A stretch of DNA of 64,000 nucleotides from Siphonodentalium dalli (Eukaryota > Mollusca > Scaphopoda > Gadilida > Siphonodentaliidae): the NCBI GenBank assembly GCA_032622095.1, contig CP136069.1:52312760-52376759 (forward strand). Reading direction: 5' to 3'. Every line of letters begins with the position of its first letter. Within the stretch, counting starts at the first letter, position 1. The position numbers and the translations under genes are program-made. Below the pieces are notes generated by a model, which saw only the letters and a list, made by a program, of their open reading frames with translations, was not told where the DNA came from and searched no databases. Shown one piece after another: positions 7,464 to 17,439 of this stretch.

Positions 7464-7636
7464 GATACTCTTAGTTTGTTTTTCTTTCGTCGCCAATAAA
7501 TTTCCTTTTTTGATCTGTTTCTGCTCTTTCGATCTCTCAACATCATGAACCCTGATGACTGTGGCGCAGCATATGTATTCTGTGCAACAGGACTACTGTA
7601 TATCTCACTCTGAAGAAATTCTGTTAACGGATCCAT
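7460..7636 (-). CDS. Cassette B minus-strand upstream ORF (58 aa), very basic C-terminus
   Basis: Starting at ATG 7636, the first ATG after the promoter segment: an acidic start (MDPLTEFLQSEIYSS), then a dense basic tail around RDRKSRNRSKKEIYWRRKKNK. It resembles no histone and shares nothing obvious with the 116-aa protein that holds the same place in cassette A. The basic tail would suit nucleic-acid binding or nuclear import. It ends in an ATGA overlap with the next ORF, so it may be the N-terminal half of a longer product. Confidence 0.5.
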   Translation of the reverse strand: MDPLTEFLQSEIYSSPVAQNTYAAPQSSGFMMLRDRKSRNRSKKEIYWRRKKNKLRVS

Positions 7637-7673
7637 CTCTTGATAGCAATGCAATGTAAGGTTGATCAAATTC

Positions 7674-8269
7674 GAAAATATTTGTATACATTTGACACGG
7701 GCGACAATGAAATCACATAATACTTTGGCGTTAAAATTGACAAATATTTCCTGACGTTGTGTTTTTTCAGAGACGGATCAGCATGCATATTTTTCTTGAT
7801 CATTATTGCATAGCGATCAAACAAATGTTTTTAATTTCGTTAGATCATTATCTATTATTTGGTACACATGATTGATATATTTATTACCTCGTTAGGCAAA
7901 TATGGAATGTTTTTCTAGTTTTTGGTTTTGGAATTGTACATATTTTATACATAAAAACTGAACACAAGAAACATACTGAACATTTTTCTTGATCATTGCA
8001 TTTGATAACTTTACTTGATCATCGTTTATGAACAAAGATGAATTCATATGTTAAAACATCTTAATTAATTGTATATACTATCATGAATTTAATCTATAAC
8101 ATATCGAAATGGTGAAACTAACAGATAATGCACTGAAAAGAAACACAACGTCAGGAAACATTTGTCATTTTTAACGTCAAAGTATTATGTGATTTCATTG
8201 TCGCCCGCGCAATCGTGATATATGTTCAAGACGGATCTTCAGACTTATTCTACATTCAAAGATGACTGC
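7674..8269. promoter_or_regulatory. Divergent promoter-like segment, copy B
   Basis: Second copy of 6240-6835, exactly 1434 bp downstream throughout. Inverted arms at 7696-7769 and 8132-8205 again hold TGACGT-type motifs; the left arm of this copy has one changed site (GGCGTT). Both ends of the identity stop at the start codons, so regulatory DNA is conserved while the coding cargo is not. Confidence 0.65.
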
Positions 8270-8292
8270 TGTAAACATAACCGATCTTGATA

Positions 8293-8721
8293 ATGGGCGG
8301 TGGGGTATACTGTAAAGCAGTGTACGGTGAAGAAATATCGCTATTTTGGAGGGCACTCAGCCTTGGGATTTACGGGACGACCGATGGATGGATGGTTCTG
8401 AGAGATGCGGCAGTTGGCCTGTACTACACAGAGAGTGACGAACTTGGTGCGTCGGCACAAGACTTACGACACGCACCACTTTTGGCCGAATCAAGATTGA
8501 TGGTTGAATTAGCGGCGACTGTTATACAGCGACCTATCGTCATGTTTGATGCTACCAAAGGCGGCTACAAATCAACACCAAGATTCAAGTCATCAATACC
8601 TCTAGTGTGGACCCCCCACGTTTGCCACGAGCATTATTGTGAATGCGAATTATGGATGAGGAGAGGAGACAAATCAATTGAAGTTTTGGCGAACAAAGAA
8701 GTTCAATGTGGCGGATTCTAA
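8293..8721 (+). CDS. OTU-protease-like protein, catalytic Cys replaced by Ser (142 aa)
   Basis: From ATG 8293. The stretch GEEISLFWRALSLGIYG lines up with the OTU cysteine-protease active-site signature (G-D-G-N-C-L/F-F-R-A-L-S), then LMVELAATVIQRPIVMFD matches the region before the His, and EHYCECELW may hold the catalytic His. The residue in the Cys position is Ser (codon TCG), so classical deubiquitinase activity is not expected; substrate binding or serine catalysis remain possible. The cassette's conserved start ATG (8262) reads only 17 codons in another frame and overlaps this ORF, so an indel or alternative start has separated them. OTU proteases occur in viruses and in some transposons. 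A histone-type stem-loop follows the stop by 19 nt. Family call moderate. Confidence 0.5.
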   Translation: MGGGVYCKAVYGEEISLFWRALSLGIYGTTDGWMVLRDAAVGLYYTESDELGASAQDLRHAPLLAESRLMVELAATVIQRPIVMFDATKGGYKSTPRFKSSIPLVWTPHVCHEHYCECELWMRRGDKSIEVLANKEVQCGGF

Positions 8722-8740
8722 ACTATAACAAAAATAAAAC

Positions 8741-8756
8741 GGCCCTTTTCAGGGCC
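8741..8756 (+). terminator. Histone-type 3' stem-loop, plus gene B
   Basis: GGCCCTTTTCAGGGCC with AAAAC before and CACCAAA after, a near-textbook histone mRNA 3' end, followed by a purine-rich GAAAAGA at 8769-8775. An AATAAA at 8733-8738 just before it might allow alternative polyadenylation. Confidence 0.87.
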
Positions 8757-8895
8757 ACCAAATGATCGAAAAGATACTCTTGATAGCTAATTGATATTTT
8801 CCAAAGTGAGATTTTCCTTTTGAAAAAAATAATTCTAAGTCCATTTTCATTTTTTCGATCAGAAATGTCACATCAATGACAGGAACATCTATCCT

Positions 8896-9255
8896 CAGGG
8901 GGTAACTATGGCCCAGTATCCCCCAGTGGGGTCACTATGGCCCAGTACCCCCCCAGTGGGGGCCACTATGGCCCAGTACCCCCAGTGGGGGCCACTATGG
9001 CCCAGTACCCCCAGTGGGGTCCATTATGGCCCAGTACCCCCCAGTGGGGGCCACTATGGCCCAGTATCGAATACTGGACCATCTATGGTCCTAGATGGTC
9101 CAGTATTCGATACTGGGCCATAGTGGCCCCCACTGGGGGGTACTGGGCCATAGTGGCCCCCACTGGGGGGTACTGGGCCATAGTGGCCCCCACTGGGGGT
9201 ACTGGGCCATAGTGGCCCCCACTGGGGGTACTGGGCCATAGTGGCCCCCATTACT
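8896..9255. repeat. Palindromic satellite: 28-30 bp units in inverted arms
   Basis: Units of the type CTATGGCCCAGTACCCCCAGTGGGGGCCA repeat rightward to about 9085, then the reverse complement repeats back to about 9252. The centre is at 9086-9091, where a perfect 25-bp inverted repeat (9061-9085 and 9092-9116) holds CAGTATCGAATACTG-type sequence. The whole can fold into one ~160-bp hairpin. Long ORFs on both strands here are by-products of the unit. It lies 140 bp beyond the last viral-type gene. Confidence 0.88.
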
Positions 9256-11185
9256 ACTGATGTGTAAACCATTCATCAGCCTTTCATCGTTCATTACATG
9301 TGTATAAAGCGAGCGTCTACATGATTATTTGTGTGGTGTTTATGTATACATAACATGATTGTATGGTCGTGGGTGAGTTGTGCAGTTGGACCTTTGGTGG
9401 CTATCACTTTCCACAATAACTGAAATAATTGTTAATCGATTGGTAGGTAATGTTAGAGTTCTTCATCTTGGTGGCCTTTTATGTGCACAATGGAGGAAAC
9501 GGTTTTCCTGACATTAGTCAATCAATCTTGAGCCAATGGCCCATGAATTTTATGTTATTAAGCAGTTGTTTACTCTTCTCCTAGTTTGACTTTCTAAATG
9601 GCCTTCTGGTCTACCTGGCAGTGCTTTACCCTGGGTATTTCTAGGTGTGGGGAAACCTACCCCAATAAACGTATTACCTGGTCTGACACCCACTTACATT
9701 TGACGGTTGCACATGTTATTGGGCCAGAGTAGGCACATAATTATGCACCTCTTAGTTCAGAGTTCTGCTCATTTCCGTTCAAAGTCGTGGTCAGAATCCC
9801 ATAAGAATTGTTCTGCAAAATTACATACTGCATGATTTAAAATGAAATTGTCGTGTCGCATAAGATAATGGGGAAACCAGAATAGAACATATAGTAGTGT
9901 GTTGATTAACTAACATATTTAGTAACCAAGTGAATCACAATGTGCTACATTTTGCACGCCAGCTTGAATATATTTTTTCTAAAAGCACATCAATATGACG
10001 CATTTAAGACGGATCAAAATAATAAACACAAAAGATAGTTCCAATTTACTTGAAAAAATTGTGCAAACCTCAAAATGATTTTTTTTGCCGATTTTGAGAG
10101 AAAATTCCAATAATATTTTGGTAATGTAATAGTACACTTATCCAAGTTGCATCACACATGTTACTATTCAATTTATATATGACAGAACAGACAATTTTAT
10201 TCATCATCCACAAATTTTAAGCGATTGCATGGCAAGACGGGATAATATTGACCAATTTCCAAATTTTGGCCACCATTTTGACAGCTATTTTTAGCCAAAG
10301 TGAAAATTTTGGTTGCATTGGGTTGAAATATTCATAAGTAATGGTATGCCTCACTTACATTGCACAGTTCTGCTCATTTCTTGTTGAAATATGACTAGAA
10401 TCCCAATGGTGATTTAGGTGCAATTTCATACCGCGTTCTGTAAAATCAAATTATTGAGGGATCGGATGGGGCGTGGATCCAAATAATGGCATATTTCATT
10501 GTTCCAGTGACCAGTTAACATGAGCAATACAAATTAAAGTCACATTTCCGAACCAGTTACATACAGAAGAACCTGGTATAGAAGATATTAGTGAAAAAAA
10601 AGTAAAAGTTTCCACTTACGGCTGCCATTTTGACGATCATCTTGGAATAGGAGTTCCAATTTCCCCCTAAAAAATGTGGCATTATATCACACTGAGCCAT
10701 ACTTGCTATATATGCATAATTTTAAATCGCATACTTTATGGTAAGATTAATTACGACATTTAATAAGTTATATAATAACGAAACGCTCTTTAAATTCGGA
10801 AAACACATTAAAAGAGGGGTTAAAGTGAAATTTCAGCATGGCTCAATATCTAATATCAATTGGTATGTGAATATGTATATATGTGCAAAATTTCATGCTT
10901 TAGTCACGAAGTGAACAATTCTTTTACTAATCTACTCCACTAATCCACTAGTCCTATCGTATAAGCATGCTGCGGTTTATCAATAAACTTATATCGATGG
11001 ATCTATGTATAGAACTAAAAGTGGGCTTGATCATTGTGTGGGCCTCTAATGAACTTGGCACTTTTTATGCGTGTGTTCGTCGACACCGTATTGTTGTACT
11101 GTCCAAGGAACTGGTCTTCTTTTATTCACCACATCCTGTTAATCGTATCGGATTACAGGCCTGTTGTGTTGAATGTGTAATTGTC
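9256..11185. other. Intergenic, no gene seen
   Basis: AT-rich sequence without a credible ORF or splice-framed exon. Weak internal similarity is visible between about 9690-9830 and 10350-10440 (shared CAGTTCTGCTCATTTC-like text), suggesting an old dispersed repeat. Confidence 0.5.
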
Positions 11186-11557
11186 TCATCACCAGTAATA
11201 TGATCCATTTCGCTACTCATCACCAGTAATATGATCCATTTCGCTACTCATCACCAGTAATATGATCCATTTCGCTACTCATCACCAGTAATATGATCCA
11301 TTTCGCTACTCATCACCAGTAATATGATCCATTTCGCTACTCATCACCAGTAATATGATCCATTTCGCTACTCATCACCAGTAATATGATCCATTTCGCT
11401 ACTCATCACCAGTAATATGATCCATTTCGCTACTCATCACCAGTAATATGATCCATTTCGCTATTCATCACCAGTAATATGATTCATTTCGCTACTCATC
11501 ACCAGTAATATGATCCATTTCGCTACTCATCACCAGTAATATGATCCATTTCGCTAC
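11186..11557. repeat. 31-bp satellite, exactly 12 units
   Basis: The unit TCATCACCAGTAATATGATC plus CATTTCGCTAC (31 bp) repeats 12 times for 372 bp. Almost all copies are identical; two adjacent units have single C-to-T changes near 11464 and 11483. Such uniformity means recent expansion. Confidence 0.95.
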
Positions 11558-12651
11558 GCTTTTGTTCTCCGACATCGTGAAAAATCAATAACCAATCATC
11601 AATTTAAGCTACGTCCAAACATGGCAAACAGCTGGCAGATTTGTCGGTGAAATTTTCAGGAAATTCGTTATGTATGCAATGGCAGTCTATTGCATATATA
11701 TACTTGTGCATATACGGACTGTCTATACTTTAAAAAGATAAAGTACCGAATTGGCAGAAATTCGTAAGAAGTTTTCAACGAATTTAACTGCCGACGACAC
11801 CTACGCTCTTTGCTATGGTCATAATTATCGAGCGCCCTTTAAAGGTACTCAATCCGATTCGATGGTCCACACATTATCAGATTCCAACAACAATAACATT
11901 TCTTGAAATGCCGCTCCAGTGATCAGAATTGATTAATTGCCAAAAAATAATACTAAAAACTGTCAACTATATTATAAAATTGACCAAAATGTGTTATTTT
12001 TCAACATTTTATTCAACGATATTTGGCCGGTTGACAACACCCAAAGCCACTTGATTTTAGAGTTATCCATCTTCATCCACTATTTGATCCGAAATCGGCG
12101 TTAATGTTACGCCTTTTCTATCCACATTTACATTTGGGTGGGGAACATTGATACGAAGTATTCGTTTAAGTTGGCGATTGATACTCGTAGCCAAGATGGC
12201 GGCCAAACTGGTGGCCATAAATTGAAAACATCCAAGATATTTTCAGTTATTAATTTCCAGTTTTGTCATAATATCTATATGTTTCTATAGATTGTAGTCT
12301 AAAAGACAATGTCTTTGATAAGTGGTTGGTATAATTCAAGAAAATTGCAGAACATGTGGTGCATTTTCACTATGTTTATTTCAATAATTTATGGCTGTGA
12401 ACGTTGTTTAATTTTTTCAAAGGTCGAACGTGATATGTGCGGTTAATATCTCACAGGATACTTTAGAAGATTCTTGTCATGTCTCAGGCACAACCCGGTG
12501 GTGTACCCGACCTGTGTATAAGTGATTGTAAAAGATCTCACAAACTGAACATTCCTCTAGATGTTCTTTGCGTTGAACATGTCATCATTGTGTTGATGTC
12601 ATTCAGATTATCTTGAACAATACCGACCACTACCGAGCGCAAGGGTCTTAA
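11558..12651. other. Intergenic with fragments of a TTAA-type MITE
   Basis: At 11840-11863 a TTAAAGGTACTCAATCCGAT end and at 12048-12075 the CACTTGATTTTAGAGTTATC internal text match a MITE family found again at 49374-49640 and 61123-61591. No gene seen. Confidence 0.5.
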
Positions 12652-13043
12652 CCCTTTACCCAACAAACCGGCCAAAACCGGCCAAATAAAGCTTCAACAG
12701 TCTAAAATATCTTCGGTCTGTCTCAATAGAACCATACACATATGGATATCATTGGAACCGGCTCCTTGACCACATTGTGATAGTTACAGTTATGCCCTGT
12801 GCCAATGCATTTTCTTATATATGCGAGTCGACCATAGGTCGCCTCGCATATATAAGAGAATGCATTGGCCTAAACAAAATCTTTTTTTAACACTTTATAC
12901 CATTTTTTCTTACATTCTTTAACAATTTTATAATTTTTAATGTGTTAAGCCAATGCATTCTCTTATATATGCGAGGCGACCTATGGTCGACTCGCATATA
13001 TAATAGAATGCATTGGCACAGGGCCGTTCTGTTGGGTAAAGGG
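12652..13043. mobile_element. TTAA-flanked piggyBac-like MITE, family 1, copy 1 (392 bp)
   Basis: Terminal inverted repeats CCCTTTACCCAACA / TGTTGGGTAAAGGG, flanked on both sides by TTAA (12648-12651, 13044-13047), the piggyBac target site. Inside are two copies of a ~70-bp hairpin of the form CAATGCATTCTCTTATATAT...GCGAG in opposite order. No coding capacity. A second full copy is at 39780-40161. Confidence 0.88.
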
Positions 13044-13122
13044 TTAACAACGCATACCTTCATTCTTTGAATGACATATCACCAAACTTCCAAAGGCATG
13101 GTCTTTGAGGTTGCACGGGCAG

Positions 13123-13677
13123 TTATGGGCAGGGTTCGCGCTGCCCAAAATTCCCAGGTGTCAACACTGTTGCCAATTGCATTATTTTTAGAGCCACTTT
13201 ATACTTTCTGTTGCCACTTTTTTCCGACCAGTATTTTTTGGTGCCACTTTGGAACGTAGTACACATACCTTTGGTTAGCTCGTGTTTCAGAATAAGATCT
13301 TTCTTCATGATGCTACAACAACAACAAAAACAACAACCAGATACGAACATGTTTATAACATTCGCAGCATGGCATGTAGAACAGAACAGAATGTTTTTGT
13401 CACCATCGAATGATAGCCATTCGCGAGATATTTTCCACTCATTTCGGAATTTTCGTTTTGGCGAACTTGCAACTGTTTGTGGTGTTCCCGTGACATTGGA
13501 CACTAGTATGTTGCTCGGTTTAGGTGGTGTAGCACACGTCGATAATAAATCAACCACTGTATTTGGACTATCGGTAATGTCTGAATGTCCAAAGAAATCA
13601 GTAACTTTCTTCATTTTAGAAGGATGTTGCGTGTCTGATGCATTGTGGCTGAAAACTAACTTGCGCTTACGATTCAT
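13123..13677 (-). pseudogene. hAT-encoded TTF/BED-like zinc-finger fragment (no DDE domain)
   Basis: ATG 13677 (MNRKRKLVFS). KKVTDFFG at 23-30, then KRKFRNEWKISREWLSFD and FCSTC around 74-102 resemble the TTF-type zinc finger found in hAT proteins and hAT-derived host proteins; LILKHELTKG may supply the distal ligand. A TTG microsatellite codes a run of Cys (CCFCCCC) in the middle. The frame runs through the terminal repeat into the target duplication, so its end is artificial; a good donor (CAAAG/GTATGTG) at 13268 could end an exon at 13269. No catalytic domain remains. Probably not functional. Confidence 0.55.
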
Positions 13678-14146
13678 GTTTGCTGTATGTCACAGTTTGT
13701 GAAAGCTGAGTTACGAAGGACATATTTATGATAATTTATCTAACACCTACAATCAATACACAGCTACCTAACGATGTAGACTTCAGGAAGCCCTTTGTTT
13801 GGCTAATGTTTGTCAAATGGAGTCAATATCCGTACTTAGTGTTATTATCGAGTAGAAATTCGAAACCCTTTCACCCCAACGATAAAATAAGTCGATCTGA
13901 CATAAGCCGCGAATCTATTATACGCTTTCAATTAGGATCAAATAATTAGCTATGTTGCGACCGGCTATCGATGTGTGTTTTGTTTCCGACCTATTGACTG
14001 CAAGCTTTATTATATTCCCGATGGGTACCAATTGCCAAATTCCAAAAAGCTAGGTGCCACTTTTTGTAGCCAATCAAGATTTTTTTGAAGCCATTTCATT
14101 TTTTTATAGCAATTTGCTAAATTGGCAATGGGCAGCGCGAACCCTG
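13130..14146. mobile_element. hAT element, 1017 bp, with perfect 8-bp target duplication
   Basis: Ends are exact inverted repeats CAGGGTTCGCGCTGCCC / GGGCAGCGCGAACCCTG, typical hAT termini, and GTTATGGG stands directly outside both ends (13122-13129, 14147-14154) as the target-site duplication. It is far shorter than an autonomous hAT transposon and holds only an N-terminal ORF on the minus strand, so it is an internally deleted copy. The intact ends and duplication imply fairly recent insertion. Confidence 0.93.
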
Positions 14147-14154
14147 GTTATGGG

Positions 14155-14780
14155 AGACCTATACATTGCATTATCCAGAGCATATATGGCACGAAACGTG
14201 AGGACACGGCATTTGTATTGTTTGAAACGTTCTGATTAGCGGGAAAAGCTCCCATGAAGTTTAGAAGTCTTTGTCGGTGCTAAATGCGGCAAATCAGAAC
14301 CAATCCATGTAGTTGTTCTGAATCCTGCAGGTCATAATGTGACTATATGGTTATGGACATTATTGGCGCTTACTGGAGAATGGATTTCTCAATGCCACAC
14401 CGCGATTATTCATTGAGGATTTTAGTCCTTTCAACAGCTGCGATATGTGTCTAAGTACATTTTGAATAGGAATCGATATATTGCGATTTCGTCTATACAT
14501 ACTGATATTGTGACAAAAGTGGAAATCATAATGTGAACATATTTATGACTTTTCAATATCTGGCCACCAGTTTGGCGTCCATCTTGGCGTGAGCATCAAT
14601 TGAGTTACACAAATGTGACATATATAGATACCAATACATCATATAGATGTAAATTTATTTTGCGTGAGTGAACCGGTAAATCCTTGGTGAACCGGAGCGT
14701 TTTTCCCCCCAACAATTTTCAAACTTTATTATCTCCATGTTTCAAACATTATTTGTCGTTGTCAAACTCACAGATGGTGA
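14155..14780. other. Intergenic, no gene seen
   Basis: AT-rich sequence with no supported feature. Confidence 0.4.
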
Positions 14781-15183
14781 AAAACAATCGAATGGTGCTG
14801 CGTATATAAAAACAATCGAATGTTGCTGCGTATATAAAAACAATCGAATGTTGCTGCGTATATAAAAACAATCGAATGGGGCTGCGTATATAAAAACAAT
14901 CGAATGGTGCTGCGTATATAAAAACAATCGAATGGTGCTGCGTATATAAAAACAATCGAATGGTGCTGCGTATATAAAAACAATCGAATGTTGCTGCGTA
15001 TATAAAAACAATCGAATGGTGCTGCGTATATAAAAACAATCGAATGGTGCTGCGTATATAAAAACAATCGAATGGTGCTGCGTATATAAAAACAATCGAA
15101 TGGTGCTGCGTATATAAAAACAATCGAATGGTGCTGCGTATATAAAACCAATCGAATGGTGCTGCGTATATAAAAACAATTTG
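14781..15183. repeat. 28-bp satellite, 14 units, each with a TATATAAA box
   Basis: Fourteen units of AAAACAATCGAATGGTGCTG plus CGTATATA. The period is not a multiple of three, so all three minus-strand frames stay open and give three look-alike ORFs of 147-171 codons; none is credible. Every unit contains GTATATAAAA. Confidence 0.93.
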
Positions 15184-16211
15184 TGTCTGGTTGACATATT
15201 TGTGAAAACAAAACGGCAAATAAATTTCCAATGCTTTTGTATAAGAATTAACATCTTGTAACAAATTGTAGAAATCTGATGAAATTGCGGTGTTGTACTA
15301 TAGTGTTATATTTTTATGATTTTCAAGGTTCAATCATTCATTATCAAATAAATAATAAAAAGAATACGCATAACATCAGCTTTATGATAATTCGATCAAT
15401 TTACGAACGCAGTAGGTGTGTTTACTTACCTCAAGTGAACTGGACTATAGCGGCAGTGAACTGGACGGGAAATCACAAGTCGACATATTCACTAGGAGCA
15501 GCCCCTCCCCATTGTGCATGAGTGGCCTTTTTTTTAAATAATGCTTGTCGTTTCTTCGTTTGTTTTATATACTTTTTGTGTATGTTTGTTTGTTTTTGTT
15601 TTTGTATTTTTTTGGCTTCTTTGTTTCTATGCCCCCGAAAAACAATTTCGGGAGCATATAGTGTTGTCTTTTCTGTCCGTCCGTCTGGACGTCCGTTAGT
15701 CCGTCGGGACGGTGGGGCGTCCGTATGTCCCTAAGATTTGTCGTGTCCGCTCCATTCCATCGCGTTGCTTTATTGGATTATGTTGAAACTTGCCACAGCT
15801 GTTCCTAATGAGGAGACGATGTTTCGCGTACAAATTGTTTTCCCAACTGTTGAAGGTCAAGGTCACATAACAAGGTCGTTCTCTAGATTAAGGCACCAGG
15901 CACTACCCTTCGTGTCCGCTCCATAACTTTTGTGTTACATCACATGATTTCGACGAAACAATGCGTGATGGTTAACCTAAGGGTCGCATTTTTTGCATGT
16001 AGTTTGTAAAAGGTCAAGCTAGGTTACAGGGTGTTTTCAAACCTGGACTTCATCTACACCAGTCATATTTTCTTGCACCCCTCGTATCCGCTCCATAACA
16101 TCACCATGTTTTATAGGATTACGTTGAAACTTGGCATAGTTCTCTCGATTACGTCACCAGACATTTGTGACCCGCCATATCAAATCCAGTCGGAAGTCGG
16201 GATTTATTTTA
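15184..16211. repeat. Mollusc-type dispersed repeat and unassigned sequence
   Basis: From about 15628 the text has CCCCCGAAAAACAATTTCGGG, runs of GTCCGTCCGTC and repeated GTGTCCGCTCCAT, a style of dispersed repeat common in mollusc genomes. Small plus-strand ORFs here are not considered genes. Confidence 0.5.
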
Positions 16212-16346
16212 CCCTGTGCCAATGCATTCTCTTATATATGCGAGTCGACCATAGGTCGCCTCGCATATATAAGAGAATGCATTGGCCTAACAATTTTTTA
16301 CAATTTTAATAATTTTTTCTTGTATTCTTTAACAATTTTATAATTT
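16212..16346. mobile_element. Fragment of TTAA MITE family 1
   Basis: Contains one complete internal hairpin of the family at 12652-13043 plus part of the A/T-rich middle, but no terminal repeat. A shorter scrap of the same hairpin sits at 17903-17931. Confidence 0.75.
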
Positions 16347-17439
16347 CACCCATTTCACCCATACAGAGCCCCAGACAAACATGAGCAGACGACACTCTTC
16401 TATGTGCTTCTATATGTGTGTGGGGCTCCCTGCAGGATAATGAATGTTTTTTTTTATTTTATGTCTTAAAAATTGTAACCCCGTGATTTCAACGAAACAT
16501 TTCGAGTGACATTTATTGTTGTGTTTGTCTTAATTATTGACAATATTACCTCTTGAAGAGTGCGGAAACGAACGTCTCTCTTTGAACCTCCAAATTGTGT
16601 CTACATATAGGGATACAATTAGTCGATGATACGCGAAATATCGATCTACAGTCTGTATATGTTATAAATACATGTAATTGTCAAAGTCAAAGTAAGTTTC
16701 GAGCGGGTTTTAATTTTTCGCACACAAGTCACTGCATAAGTACGACAATAAACGCACTTTATGTTTACCACATCAGGAATAGACTAACAATAAACACTCT
16801 ATATTATTCCATGGCGGCTAGAGGACATCCAGGACCTGATTGTTTCTAAATGATATGCCTTGAATAAGTCGTCATGTGGTATCACATTCCGTATCAATAA
16901 ATATTAGCGTATATATTTAACTCACCAAAGAGTCGCGAGTTATAGCTGAGTCATCGGTATATACACTAATGACATCTGAAGCGGATTTAGGCAGACACAA
17001 TATGAATTTCATGGACGATCGGATGGCGTTTTCGTATTTAAAAAAACAGAAAGTATACAGGTATATATGCAATGCTCGACTTTATTCTAACATATAGACT
17101 TGCACCACCAAGCATTCCACAACGTCCGGTTTTTGGAAGTGTGTGAAAACTGATAACATATCCCTAAATTGTTGAGAAGACCCGTTATTAGAAAGATTTT
17201 CAAAATGCCTAATATTTCAGAAGAAAAACACTTGTCATTATTTCTTACGCTTCTCGCTAAATATAATCGAGACACTCATCCTCGTAAGGTATCTTTTCCA
17301 TGTTCTCAAGCAATCTATAACAACTTTCTACATGCATGCGTACCGTAAATTTCAAATACACGATCTTCAAATGCTAAACCACAACTATGTCTCTGCTTCA
17401 AGATAACTTCAACTATCATAGTATTCAAATGTTACACAC
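16347..17439. other. Intergenic, no gene seen
   Basis: No supported feature. Confidence 0.4.

Noticed and set aside
5864-8721. The cassette genes as true histones
   Set aside because: None has a histone fold sequence; length and residues do not match H2A, H2B, H3, H4 or H1.
5829-8756. Hairpins as bacterial Rho-independent terminators
   Set aside because: The context is metazoan, the loop is the SLBP-type UUUC, and the flanks match histone mRNA ends rather than a plain U-tract.
8908-9294. ORFs of 67-91 codons rich in Pro/Gly/Tyr on both strands
   Set aside because: Produced by the palindromic satellite; they mirror each other on the two strands.
11186-11557. Possible CRISPR array (also 14781-15183 and 58775-59320)
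   Set aside because: Units are contiguous with no unique spacers, and the DNA is eukaryotic; these are satellites.
14742-15264. Three minus-strand ORFs of 147-171 codons with FYIRSTIRL-like repeats
   Set aside because: The 28-bp period rotates the frames, so the same peptides appear in all three; satellite by-product.
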